Shown here: piece after piece, positions 1-11,900 of the stretch
Layout of the letters: the number at the start of each line of letters is the position of its first letter
Numbering within the stretch: position 1 is the stretch's first letter
DNA from: Archilochus colubris
Taxonomy: Eukaryota; Chordata; Aves; Apodiformes; Trochilidae
Length of the DNA: 64,000 bases
Assembly: GCA_023079485.1 (NCBI GenBank)
Contig: CM041084.1
Coordinates: forward strand, 98,870,467 to 98,934,466
Reading direction: 5' to 3'
Translations under genes and position numbers: made by a program
Notes under the pieces: model-generated
The model's database searches: none
Seen by the model: the letters and a program-made list of their open reading frames with translations, nothing else
What the model was told of the DNA's origin: nothing

Positions 1-2626
1 CTCACAGCAACATTCATTACCAAAGCATTTCTTGTGACCTGGGTTGGGCAAGTAAGTTTGAGCAGAGTGCTTTGAGTTCATTAAATTGGGTTATGATTAA
101 ATTGCTTCTTTTTAAGCACTGCTGTCCAGAAGGAGCAGTGCTTCTCAGTAGGGGAGAACAGGTCATCTCTGTTGCTTTGTGGTACATGCAGTATGTGACC
201 TGAGAAGATGCTTGTGATGCAGCCTGGGGAGAGGGGGAGCCTTTAGGGGTGCAATGAAAGAAAGATAGCAAGGTGGTAAGAAAATGATATTAGGGCATCT
301 TGTATTCTCCTGCTGCTGCCTCCTGGAAAGCTCTTACCTTTAGGTGGGCACAGATTCTGCAATTTTGCCTTGACCTTTGATGCTGCTAGTGCTGCAGTAA
401 TTATTATGATAGTCATAATTAGAGTCATTTAACTGTAATTCATCTCAACCAGCTCCACTGCCCCTTGTGTGCTGTGAAGCAGATCATTAGATTTCAAAAA
501 TCTTCCATGGACATGGTGAAGAACGTGGTGAAAGGCAATAGGGTCACAGACCTTTCTTCCTTTTCTCATTTACTAATTACTGCTAACAAAATACCTGATT
601 TGAAAATATTTTTATGTGAACACATGAACACATTTTTTTATTTGTAAAACTTTCCTCAGACTATAAAGTCACAGTGAAAGTATTTCATCATGAGTATTTG
701 GTGTCTGTGTCTTCTGTGGTGTATAATTTGGGACTGAGTCTGGTTTCAGTAAATTATACTTATTTTGACATTTGGGATTGATACAAATAAAGTAATATAA
801 ACACCAGAGTTAGTCTCTGTGAGTCAGATATTTGTTGTGGACTGCTTCTAACAAGCAAGTGCAGCCATGTTGTCAAAAACAGCATAGTAACAATTTGTCT
901 CACAGATAAACAGTGATACATATACTTGCCAAAGTTCACTAACATAAATATGACCCTGGGATTTTACCCAAACACTCCTGTATTTGTAGATAATTGGTCA
1001 GGAAATGTCAGACATTTTCTTGTTTATATGCACTCTTCACTATATCCCTGCTAGTGGGGATCTGATGAATAACCTCTCCTACTTTCAAATTATATCCTGT
1101 ATTTTCAAATTATCTGTTATTTCATGTGCTCCTTCATGATGACAGATTTTAACATGATGGGGATGAAAGTTAGCTTATTGATATCACTGAATGTAATCAC
1201 ACTTATAACCCTGAAGTAAAAAAGTAGTGAAGACTGACTTCTTTAGAAGACTCACAAGTTGGTGTCCAGAGAAGAAACAGACATTATAAATCTCCTCTGG
1301 AAGTTCAGGGATTTTAAATTTTTTTCTTTTTTTTTTCTTTTTTTTTAATGTATAAATCTCTCGCATTAGCTGTTTTTTCTGACCTCAAAAACAAACAGAA
1401 AAGGGTTGAAAAGATTCCTGAGAAGGTTCAGAGGCTCAGTATTTTTTTTTTCAGACTTTGTGAAAGCTTTGTCATAGTCTCCACTTACTACAGAATCAGA
1501 CACATGATAAGTATCAAATTGAAATAGAAATGCCCAAGCAAAAATGCACTTTATTACAACAAAATGGGAATTTTTGGTAAGACTTTATGGTCCTAACAGT
1601 TTTGATTTATGCTTGTAGAGGCTCTGACTCTGTAACATGCAGTACCATCTCCTGGGTTCTTCACTTTGTCTGTGAAATGCTTCAGTGCTGGTGATATTTC
1701 TGTCCTTTCATTTCACAAGAAATTCTGCATATCCTGACTTGGGTCTTGATCCAAAAAACCTACAGAGGCTGCTATAATTTTTCTTCAGGCTCATAGAAAG
1801 GCACAGAAATTTCAGTTCCTGGGAAAAGGAGTAGGCTTTGCCAGTCTGCAGCTAACATTAATGCTACATTTGTTTTGTCCACGAGTCAGTAGCAGGTGAT
1901 GTGATCATACCTTTCTAAAACCAGAAGGAAAGACCTGAAAATTGTGCTTGCTCTTGAGAAAAGTCACTATTATGACTTTTTCAATGATATAACTTCCAAT
2001 TTGGTGAAGCAGGTGATTTTAAAAAAGATATCTAAGGCTTGAAAAGCATGGGATTTATGTGCTAAGTAATGATTTTATGTGTATCTTTTGGTACCCCAGA
2101 ATTAAATGTTGTTGTTAAAGCTCTTTCAAGTGCACACATTCATGTAGAGCTGTAGGAAGGGAGTGAGGTGCTTGGGGAAGTTTCCTTCTCTGTTTTCTCC
2201 CTTACTCTTCATTCTCTTTTTGTACAGCGTCAGATAATGCAGAGGCAAGGATAGGCATTTATGTCTGTTAATTTATCAGAAATTCATCTTTCATTTGGCA
2301 TTAGAGGGGCTGCTAACAAGACTGCAAAGGGTGCTTTTTTGACTTATTGCTGAAGGAACTCGGAGAGACTCCCTGATGCAAATATTACAGTCTCTGCCAC
2401 TGTTTTGATTCTAGTTTCTGTTGTCTGAGCACTGTGGTTTTCAGTCAGGATATTCAAAACTGGTTTGCTGGTAACTTTTGCTCAGCAACTTGTTCACATC
2501 CTCATTCAGTTTCTTGACTTGTATATTCTGGGCCCTACATATTGACATCCCTTAAATAAAACCCTTAAGGGTAGTTTGAAGTATGTCATTTGGAATATAT
2601 TAACCTTTAGAATGAGTAGGTTTTTA
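1..2626. other. unique AT-rich intronic sequence
   Basis: No gene, RNA or clear mobile element recognised. There are short T-rich tracts near 1318-1347 and 1441-1451. The ORFs here are 60-97 codons, lack family resemblance and look like chance ORFs. Confidence 0.6.
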
Positions 2627-3551
2627 TAGAATCATAGGATGTGTTGGGTTATAAGGGACCTTTAAAAGTTTAGTCCAAACCCCCTGCAGTGAGCAGGGAT
2701 ATCTTTAACTAGATCAGGTTGCTCAGAGCCCTGTCAAGCCTGACTTTGAATGTCTCCAGGCATGGGGCCTCCAGCACCTCTCCAAGCAACCTGGTCCAGT
2801 GTTTCACAACATTCATAGTAAAACATTTTTAGCTAATATACAATCTAAATCTACCCTTCTGTAGTTTAAGACCACTGCCCCTCATCCTATTGTTACACAC
2901 CCTTGTAAACAGATCTTCCCCAGCTTTCTTGTAAGCCCCCTTCAGATACTGGAATGCCACTAGAAAGTCTCCCTGGAGTCGTCTTCTTTCCAAGAAGAAA
3001 AACCTGAACTCTCTCAGCCTGTCTTCACAGGAGAGGTGCTTCAGCCTTCTGATCATTTTTGTGGCCCTTCTCTGGACATGCTCCAACAGGTCGATGTTTT
3101 CCTTGTTTTGGGAGCTGGGCATAGTACTCCAGGGGAAGTCTCACCAGAGCCGAGCAGAACAGAGGGCCAGAATCACCTCTCTCAATGTTCTAGCCACACT
3201 TCCTTTGCAGTGGTCCAGGATGTGACTGTCCCTCTGGGCTGTGGGTGTGCATCGTTGGCTCATTTGCATTATTTTTTGTTCACCTGTACCTTCAAGACCC
3301 TTTCTGCAGGGCTACTGTCTATCACATAATCCCCCTGCATTGATAACAAGCATTGCCTCTGCCCAGGACCTTGCACTCAGCCTTGTTGAACCTCATGAAG
3401 TTCAGATGGACCCACTTCTCCAGGTTGTCCTGGTCCCTCTGCATGACATTCCAGCCCTCTGATATGTTGAACTCACCAGGCAAGATAGTGTCATCAGCAA
3501 ACTTGCTGAGGGTGCACTCGATCCTGGTGTCTGTGCCATTGGTGAGGATAT
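2627..3551 (-). mobile_element. CR1 LINE, host copy, 3' part (interrupted)
   Basis: Reading the minus strand, this ends in the CR1 3' tail (seen on + as ATAGAATCATAGG near 2627). It contains the diagnostic CR1 segments, including the GAGCAGGGAT, CAGGTTGCTCAGAGCC and GTCTCCAGG boxes. A short ORF remnant (2829-3122, minus) shows the CR1 C-terminal pattern LLEHVQRRATKMIRRL and CEDRLREF. The copy is diverged, with stops and frameshifts. It continues beyond a younger insertion, at about 4205-4335. Confidence 0.92.
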
Positions 3552-4204
3552 CATAGAATCATAGAATTGGCTGGGTTGGAAGGGACCTCAGAGATCATCG
3601 AGTCCAACCCTTGATCCACTACCGCTGCAGTTACCAGACCATGGCACTGAGTGCCACATCCAGTCTCTTCTTAAATATCTCCAGGGATGGAGAATCCACT
3701 ACTTCCCTGGGCAGCCCATTCCAATGTCTGATCACCCTCTCGGTAAAGAAATTCTTTCTAATATCCAACCTAAACCTCCCCCGGCACAACTTAAGACCGC
3801 GCCCTCTTGTCGTGCTGAGAGTTGCCTGGGAAAAGAGACCAACCCCCACCTGGCTCCAACCTCCTTCCAGGGAGTTGTAGAGAGCGATGAGGTCTCCTCT
3901 GAGACTTCTCCAGGCTGAACAGCCCCAGCTCCCTCAGCCTCTCCTCATAGGATCTGTGCTCAAGTCCCTTCACCAGCCTGGTTGCCCTCCTTTGGACCTG
4001 CTCCAGGACCTCAATCTCCTTCCTGAACTGAGGGGCCCAGAACTGGACACAGGACTCGAGTTGTGGCTTCACCGATGCTGAGTACAGGGACAGAATCCTT
4101 TTCCTGGACCTGCTGGCCACACTGTTCCTGACACAGACCAGGATGCCATTGGCCTTCTTGGCTACCTGGGCACACTGTTGGCTCATGTTCAGCTTCCTGT
4201 CAAT
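3552..4204 (-). mobile_element. CR1 LINE nested inside another CR1
   Basis: A 5'-truncated CR1 of the same family as the copy at 47498-48333. Its 3' tail (ATCATAGAATCATAGAATTGG on +) starts inside the host CR1 and its 5' truncation falls in the RT C-terminal region. The host reads on directly from GAGGATAT (before) to ATTAAACAGC (after), showing that the host was once continuous and that a few bases (ATAT or similar) were duplicated or shared at the junction. It is inactive: no full-length ORF, no 5' end. Confidence 0.92.
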
Positions 4205-4273
4205 ATTAAACAGCACTAGTTCCAGTGTGGACCACTGAGGAATACCACTTGTCACCATTCTCCATCTGGACAT
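3791..4273 (-). pseudogene. chimeric CR1 ORF2 fragment spanning two nested copies
   Basis: A 160-codon open frame. Residues 1-24 (with SGIPQ and VLFNI) come from the host CR1. From residue 25 ([19 protein letters not shown] onward) it reads the nested CR1, ending in the [11 protein letters not shown] and [11 protein letters not shown] region. The join is in frame by accident. The frame lacks the endonuclease, the RT fingers and the catalytic FADD box, so it cannot encode an active protein. It is described here as a dead retrotransposon ORF. Confidence 0.85.
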
Positions 4274-4335
4274 TTGGCTATTGACTGCATGTGACCATTA
4301 AGCCAATTCATTATCCAGTGAACAGTTCACCCCAA
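4205..4335 (-). mobile_element. CR1 LINE, host copy, 5' remainder
   Basis: This continues the element at 2627-3551 on the far side of the nested copy. On the minus strand it encodes the RT segment SGIPQ...VLFNI, the region just ahead of the FADD catalytic box of CR1 reverse transcriptase. The + strand also shows the conserved block around GCCAATTCATTATCCAGTG. The 5' boundary is approximate. Confidence 0.85.
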
Positions 4336-7300
4336 GAGCCCTTGTAAATGATATTAACCTTAGCTGTGCTGTTGAGGACAGGAAAAATGTTACTCAACAT
4401 CAAGAGAGACCACTGAATCCATTCCATCTTCCTAGCTTAGTACCTGTGTCTTTGAGCACTTTGAATTCCATCACTAATTGTTGTATTTTACTATGAATTT
4501 GTTTTGCCTGTTGATCAACAGTGACTTTTGTCTGTGACATAACTTATTTTTCAAACAAATTCTTATATCACTGCTGACCCAAGTATTTTTTTTTTGTTTG
4601 AAGTTTTTTTTATGTTCTTTGGTTGGTTGGTTGATTTTTTTTTTCTGAAATTAATTCAGTGGTGAATTTCTTTATAATAAAATTAATATAATTAAGTGGA
4701 AGTTACCAATTTTTAGTGAAACCCATAGTATATACTTTACAGCTGTTTGGCACGTGGCTGTTTGGCATAAGCCAAATTTACCCTCGTTAACAAAAATGTA
4801 TTCTGCTACCCTAAGTAACCTGAAACCATGATAATTTTGGTTCTGGTGTGTTGATGGTGAGTAAGGAATGAATTCTGGGTACAGCACTAGAAGTTTCTCT
4901 TTGTCTTGGCTTATACTGTGCTTGCAGGAAGACATTTGTGCCGTGTCCCCTGCTTGTGAACTTGTAATTCATATCTACTTGATAAATGTTATTGGGAAGC
5001 TTAATTTCATACAGGCTTGTTCAGACCTGCTACTTTAGGTGCCTAAGTTTAGAGACTGATCTCACACCACTCACTAACCACTGTCTGGGTTTCATCTATG
5101 TGTGAATGTGGTCCTGACATCAGGGAGCCAAAGCAGGATCAAAGCAGGTAAGTACCAAGTCAACTGGGTATAAAAAGGCAGTCTCTGAAATGATTTGTTT
5201 ATTTCCTCTGGTTCTCCTCATAAAAAAATAACCAGCAAAGCAGGAAAAAAACTAGTTCACTGGAGAGTTTGCAGACTGACACTATAGGAGTGTGGTTTTT
5301 ATGATTTCTTTTTTCATAGTCTGAGGCTGCATATGCTCAGAGTGTAAGCCACAAGAAAAGATAATTGATGTTTTGCAAATCTAGATGTGAAAAATTATGT
5401 TCCTTATCAAGGCCTGTTAATTAATATGGGTCTCTTACACAGGTCTAGATTGTTTTTACATATTTTCTCTGTGGAAACTTTGTATTCCAGTGTTTTACTC
5501 CATGGTACATGTTTTTCTCAGATAATAATGCCAGTTGTTGAAGCTCAAGAGAGTGCTTTGGGATTAGGATCTATATAGTAAGAGTGAGGATCTGGTGAGC
5601 AAGCACTACCTTTACTTTTACACTCCGTAAAAAATCTGTCATTTTGTGATGAAGAACAATGCATAGAAACTTGTCATGCTTCTGTTACCAGATTTTTAAA
5701 TAATGCTTTTGTGTTTTTTGGGCAAAAACCGAGGATTTGATATTTGGGGTGAAAACAGTGCGATTTTTGCTTTCCAGTGAAAAACGCCCTGAAGAAAGAA
5801 GATACTTTTCATGGAAAGTTTTCATCTCCACATGAAAGCTTAATTGGAGATCAAGCACAAGCAGAAATATTTTAGGCAGCACTGCTACTCTAGCAGAGCT
5901 CTGCTTAGGTAGATCAATGTTGGCCTTATGTGTAGACTGTGGTGTACATTGCTTCTAAATATTTTTAGTTACTGTACACGTGCTTGATGGAAGAAAGCTC
6001 ACTTTGTATCTCAGAGGTGAAATGAAAGCTGATGTAATTCACAAGAAAACCTGTGTAAGCATGTGATGAGGATCAGTATCTATAAGAACTTAAGTCTGTC
6101 CTACATCAAGCTGGACACTGGTTGTATCAGCTCTGTGGGAACATGGGTTTCCTAATGAGTTTCCTCCAGCCTCACCCCCCGTCATCCAGGTGGGGAAATC
6201 TATTAGAACCCATCAAAACTCCTTCCTCCTCTTCCATGCTCACATGCTGTGGAGTTTTTTCAAAAGGGAATCCATGGAAAGCAATATGGACAGCACCTGC
6301 CTTGCCCTGTAGATGTAGAGTGTGAGAGGGTGAATGGACTTTAGGAGGCTTAATCTGTATTCGGTGTGGATAGTGGACAAGAGCCTAAAGGGATATAGGG
6401 GATGAAGTGCTTAGCATGGAAATGAAGTTTCAAATGAGACCCTTGCATGGATATTTGTAGCCAGTCTCCTGGAACTCAAGTTTGGCTCCTGTGGGCCATC
6501 TGATGAGGGGTAGGTTCAGGACAGGCAGTGTGTGCACGTGAATGTAGCCCCAGGGGATGCTCAGGCTTGTGAGTGAAATGATTCTATTGCAATACTTAAG
6601 GTCATTTAGCCTTCCATTGTTAAGCATCTGTGTGTTAGCAATGTGCTAAAATAAACTTTAAATTGTCCTTATTATTCTTCTGTGTAATAAATCCTGTGAG
6701 TCTCATGAAAAAAAATTATACTTGAAATGCTTAATGACACTGTGATGCCACTGCACTTTGGTGCAGTGTCAGCTCTCTGTCCTGGTACTTGGACCATGTC
6801 TGGATCTAACTGGCAGTCATTGATGGGTTGTAGGTAGAAGATTGTTTTTTTTTAAATTCTTCCCAATATTATGATGGTTTTCATATCATTCATCTGTTCC
6901 TTTTTTTGCCATCATACTCTAGGCTCATGATCTTTCATAAATGCACATGAGGGTCTCATTTGTCTGACCCAGTGTTTTTCAGAATTTGAATATTGGCAGA
7001 GGTAAAAATTACAATTAATCTCACTTTTTTTTTTTCCATTAGTCGGTTGTTTTAATAGACTGAATTGCTTGTGTGCATCTGAATTTATCACTTGTGAACA
7101 GTAGCGTGGAGAGCAATCCTGATGAATAAATTAATTTCTTTAATATTTTAATTTATTAAATTTATTTAACTTATTTAATTCCTTTATTTTTTTTTTTTTT
7201 TTTAATGATTCCTTAGCTCTTTAGCAACAGGGTTACTATGGCCATTTCCAGATAGACTGATAAGAGTGGGGACTTATCTACATATATACAAACACACATT

Positions 7301-8862
7301 AACCTTGTCTGTAGTTGTGGGAATTCTCAGTGCACTCTATTATTTTTAGGATAGAAACAGATACAGTAACCACAACATAAAGGAATCGCTTTCTGGCTTT
7401 ATTTTGAGGAGTTTACTCCAAGTCTTGACCTGGTGATTTGAACATACACATTGTGTAAAGTCAAGCTGTGTGCAGTACATATTGCTGGCACCTTCAAACA
7501 CTTCTTATGCATATGGTGAAGTTTTATAGGTCCTGGCCTATAGGTCCGATTTTTCAGAGCCAAATTCTATATACTCAGCTGGCAATGAACAAAAAAAAAC
7601 GTATTTTGGCTGAATAGATTTTTGGCACTAGCATTCTGAAGCTCCAGAATTTCAACTCCTGGAGTTGTAACAAAAAATGTTTAATTAAACTGGCAGCTTA
7701 GACCAATAAATGTTTAAATTAATGTTAAAAGGAAAACTTAATTGCCTTGTAGAAAAGATACAGATCTCATGTGTCTGCTCCTTACTGAAGGAGTGCAGTT
7801 GTTTTCACAGCAGTCTTTGCTTGGAAGCAGTGATCTGGACCTGGAGATCAAAGAGGTAGAAAAGCTGAGCAGTGAATGGGGTGAGAGATACTCTGCCTCA
7901 GCTACTGCACATCTTACAGTGTTATCTCAGAATCACTTTGAAATATGAAGTTTTTATAAGGGGGCTGGAAATAGAAAAAAGGTGAGAAAGTTAAAGGCTA
8001 GTTAGTTTTAAAGGAGTCTACCAGCTGTCTTCTGTAGTTCTCGAATAATACCTTAGTGAGGAGTCTAATTTGGAATAAAAAGGTTACATCAGGTTGCAGA
8101 ATAGTTATTAAAAACCTGTGAGCAATTCCTTTGTAAGTATGGCTATTAACCCTTTTTCCCCCTAATTAAATATTTTGGCCAAATTTCAGCTGTCTTAATT
8201 ACAACTAACATTTTGTGAATAAATACAAAGAGGAAACTGTGAGGACTTGAGAAGAAGAGGTTTTGGTACTGTAAAATTCAGTCACTCAAAGAAATCATTA
8301 ACACTTGTCTTAAGTATTAGAAGTCAGGAATTCTTTTTTTGAAGCACTGGGTGCACGAGAGAAAGTTGTGCATGACATGAGTGACAACAGACATGACTTA
8401 TATTGTACTAATAGATACGTATGTATATAAAACTCAATAACTATCATACTTCCTGGAACTAATAGCAATTTTTATCCAGTTTCCTGGAATTAATTTAAGA
8501 TTTGCATTCTTAGGGTGTGTGTGTGGGGGTCTTTGGTCTTCTGGGAGTTATCCTGTGATGTTAATCCCTTCTCTGACACATGCATAATGTTGGGCAAGTC
8601 TTAGCCAGTTTCCATTTACAAGGTCCTTAGCTCCTTGGGCTTGCTATTTATTTACACGCAAAAGGGCTGGTCAAAGCTTAGATGAGCCTAAATCAACGTC
8701 CTACTGCTTAGTGTCAGGAAAGAGTCTTCAGGAGATACACAAGCAGGGTTGGACTACCCTTATCTCAATCTACAGATGAGATAGTTTTGTGGTGATTTAC
8801 CCAAGAATGTGAATTCCATACAGCACATGGTTTCACAAAATAGAATTTAATTTCAGTATACA
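4336..8862. other. unique AT-rich intronic sequence
   Basis: No gene recognised. It holds T-rich tracts near 4586-4650 and an A/T-rich low-complexity patch at about 7128-7204 ending in a T run. Small ORFs (60-87 codons) have no family resemblance. Confidence 0.6.
7128..7204. repeat. AT-rich low-complexity tract
   Basis: About 75 bases built almost only of A and T, with repeated TTTAATTTATT-like words, ending in a run of about 17 T. Confidence 0.85.
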
Positions 8863-8934
8863 TTATATAGATTCACAACGTTATATAGATTCACAACGTT
8901 ATATAGATTCACAATGTTATATAGGTTTACAACA
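8863..8934. repeat. 18-bp tandem repeat, four units
   Basis: Unit TTATATAGATTCACAACG. The first two units (8863-8880, 8881-8898) are identical; the third (8899-8916) has one change and the fourth (8917-8934) is more diverged. This is a minisatellite-like array with no coding meaning. Confidence 0.95.
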
Positions 8935-11900
8935 AAAAATATGTTTAGTTCTGTAGCCATCAGTCTGAGAAAACTGTTGATACACAGCATTTGTTTTTGA
9001 ATATCGCCTACAGGCAACTTATCAGTTACTGGAATGTTTACATGTTCCTAAACTTAGCATTTACAGAGCACTCTAGATATGTGTGTATTTACTTTATTGG
9101 TCATTGGGTTTCCTCAGTGAAGTTCAGTTGAGCTGGCATTCTCTCACTTTGACATAAACTGCTGTGTAGCGTTGCTTTGATTTGCAAGCAAACAGTTGTA
9201 TTCTGCCCTGAAAGTAATCACATTTTGGCTGGGGAAAGCTTAGTTTGCTACCAAGGGTTTTGCAGGAAATTCATAAAAATTGTGATGCTGAGCAAAGTGT
9301 CATACACAGCATTGGCCTTTGTATTAATAAGAGTATCACTCACATGAAGATCTTTCTCCTGACTGCCTTTAATAATACATTAATTTATGATATGTAGTTT
9401 CAAAAAAACCCCATCAGAGGTGTGTCCAGCCTCTTGGACTCTCAACTCTGAAGTCACTGACTTAAATCCTTGCTTTAGCCCCCAAACCATAGCTTGGATC
9501 CAAGGCAACTTTAAAACAAGGATCTTGTTTTGTGATTTAAATCTGTAAATGCCCATGTGAATACTCCAATTTCATATCTGAGAGGTTTGTTTTGGATTGC
9601 TCTGGATGCATTGGGAACTGTTTTCTGCTAAGATGCAACAAGACCTTTTCAAATTAATTAATCGTGCCCATATGAAAGTTTTAAGTGCTGTAACTCTTGA
9701 TTTAGGGTTTGCTTACTTTTATTTAGTTTTGTTTTGTTTTCCCCATCTTTTCTGGGTAGATAAGGCTGAGTATTTACTCTTCATTGAAGAAGACAAAAAA
9801 TCCTTTGTGGAACAAGTAAAGTATTCAGAGTAACAGAATATTCACTTGCTGTTCAAAGGGGCAGGCACTGAAAATATACCTAGGAATCTGTTAAAAGCTC
9901 AGAAGAGACTGCTTAAAATGTAAAAATGTGTGATTTTTGTACACAGTCTTTAATATATGTTTAAAGGTGTGTGAAAGCTGTGAAAGTTTGAATTTTTGGC
10001 AGTTTGAGGAGTTTTCTTAAAAATTATTGGCTAACATGGACAACTTTGCATTCCTTTGTGTTATCCCCTGGCCATCCCCTGTTCCCACTGATGCAGTGGG
10101 AAGAATATACTCTACCAAATACAGAATTTAGTTCATCTGATTTGTCTGTAAAATGTGCAAAGCAGCTACTAATTCTAAGTTTTAGACTGACTTGATGATA
10201 AGAATTAATTATGCTCAAGGGCTAGATCAGGGTAAGACAAATAGAAATGTTATTACTGGAAGCAGTTTTGGGAAGGCTGTTGCATCAGCAAAGGAAAGCA
10301 AAGTAACTGAAACCTGATAATGGCAGTCTGTGTTTTCAACCATTAACTGTAGAACAGTTACAAGGTCAAGGCAAAGTATTGAAATCCACATTTAAAACAT
10401 ATCTAGTATCACAAAAGACCGATTGGGATAAAGGACAAGCCAAAGACTGACTGATTTGTTACTGGCTTTGGTGTGTTGGGTTTTTTTCACTTGCCAGATC
10501 CTGACATTAATGCAATAGTAATCTTCTGAAAATAAGTAATTCCTGATGAAAACCTCACATTAAAAAAATGAGACAGACAGTAAACAGCTGAAAGCATCTC
10601 ACCAAGACTTTAAAATGTTGTTTGATCGTTCCTAAATCTGTACCTCTTTCCCTTTTTCTTTCTGTTGTTGTTTTGTTGGTTTTGGTTTTTGTTTTTTTTT
10701 TTTTCTGGGTGGGGAGGTCAAGTTGGGAGGCATTTAGTTTTGCTTGTCTGATGAAATAAAATTTATTTAGATGACTAGGAAATTTAGAATGAATGATATT
10801 GAGCAATGGACAGGTAATTCTCATTCCTTTGTGGCAGTGGTAGAAACCATGGTCATGTGCAACTTTCTAAAACATCTTTTCAGAAATATGTTGCTACTGT
10901 TGATATCTTCATGAGTATTTTCATTGGTTTCTTGATTCCTTTGTTTCCTAAACATCTCTACAGTCATGTGACATCTGACCCCAGCAGTAACTGAATAGTT
11001 TTGACAGTTCATGAATAGAAGGTTGATGATAATAGCCTCTTCTCACCTGTTTGCATAAAAGCCTAGGGGTCAAGGTTGTTCCACTTCCTTTTGTGGAGGG
11101 CTTTAGGTCTTCTGTGATAACATCTTTTATTGTACTGCCTGGAAAATACTTGGATTGACTGTTCACAAGCAAGCTATCTCCACCTTCAAAAGCACAACCA
11201 AGAGGATTTAAAATATGAGATATTCCTGATAGCAAAATCTCCACTTTGCAAGGATGGGATCAGTTTTGGCTAGACATTTTCCTGTAGCAGGTCAGCCAAA
11301 CTGTAATTGGCCTCCACAGATACTCAAGCAGCAACAATCTGGACCTGAAACCAAGTGGTGTGGAACACAGTTTGGAATTGTTTGCTTTCTTTGGGAACCT
11401 TGAAAACAGCCATTAATACTACCAAATGTACAACCTTTCCCTTACAATTGAATTCCCCTAATGATTAGCCTAAACCTTGAGCCAAGTATGTCAGCATCTG
11501 AGGGCACCAGTGAAGCCACTTCTTCCTAGCTACAGTCATATATATTTTACTGTTGCAGGTAAATAATAATTGGAAAGAACAGTCTCTAAAACAGAGTCCA
11601 TTATTTCACTACTACTGCTGGTGCTTGTCAGCATCATAAGCTCTTTGCAAGACATATGGGGTAATTTATGGTACTGTATGCTTAAATCAACAAAAGATGT
11701 ATGAAGGTTCATTATGCAGAAAAGCTGCTCTGAGGTTTTGCCACCTTCTTTACCTCTCCTGTCAGGTTGAGTCTATATGCAGAAGAAATACTATGCAGGC
11801 AGTACAAATATGCTTTATCCGCTATTAAGATGATCTATGGTGTCTTAAACTTGAAGTTTTCTTCTGCGAGCCTTTAGTTTCATTTCAGCACAAAAATACG

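Noticed and set aside
3036..4081. several + strand ORFs of 64-97 codons
   Set aside because: All are antisense translations of the two CR1 copies.
8863..8934. CRISPR-like array
   Set aside because: Units are directly adjacent with no spacers, and the genome is a vertebrate.
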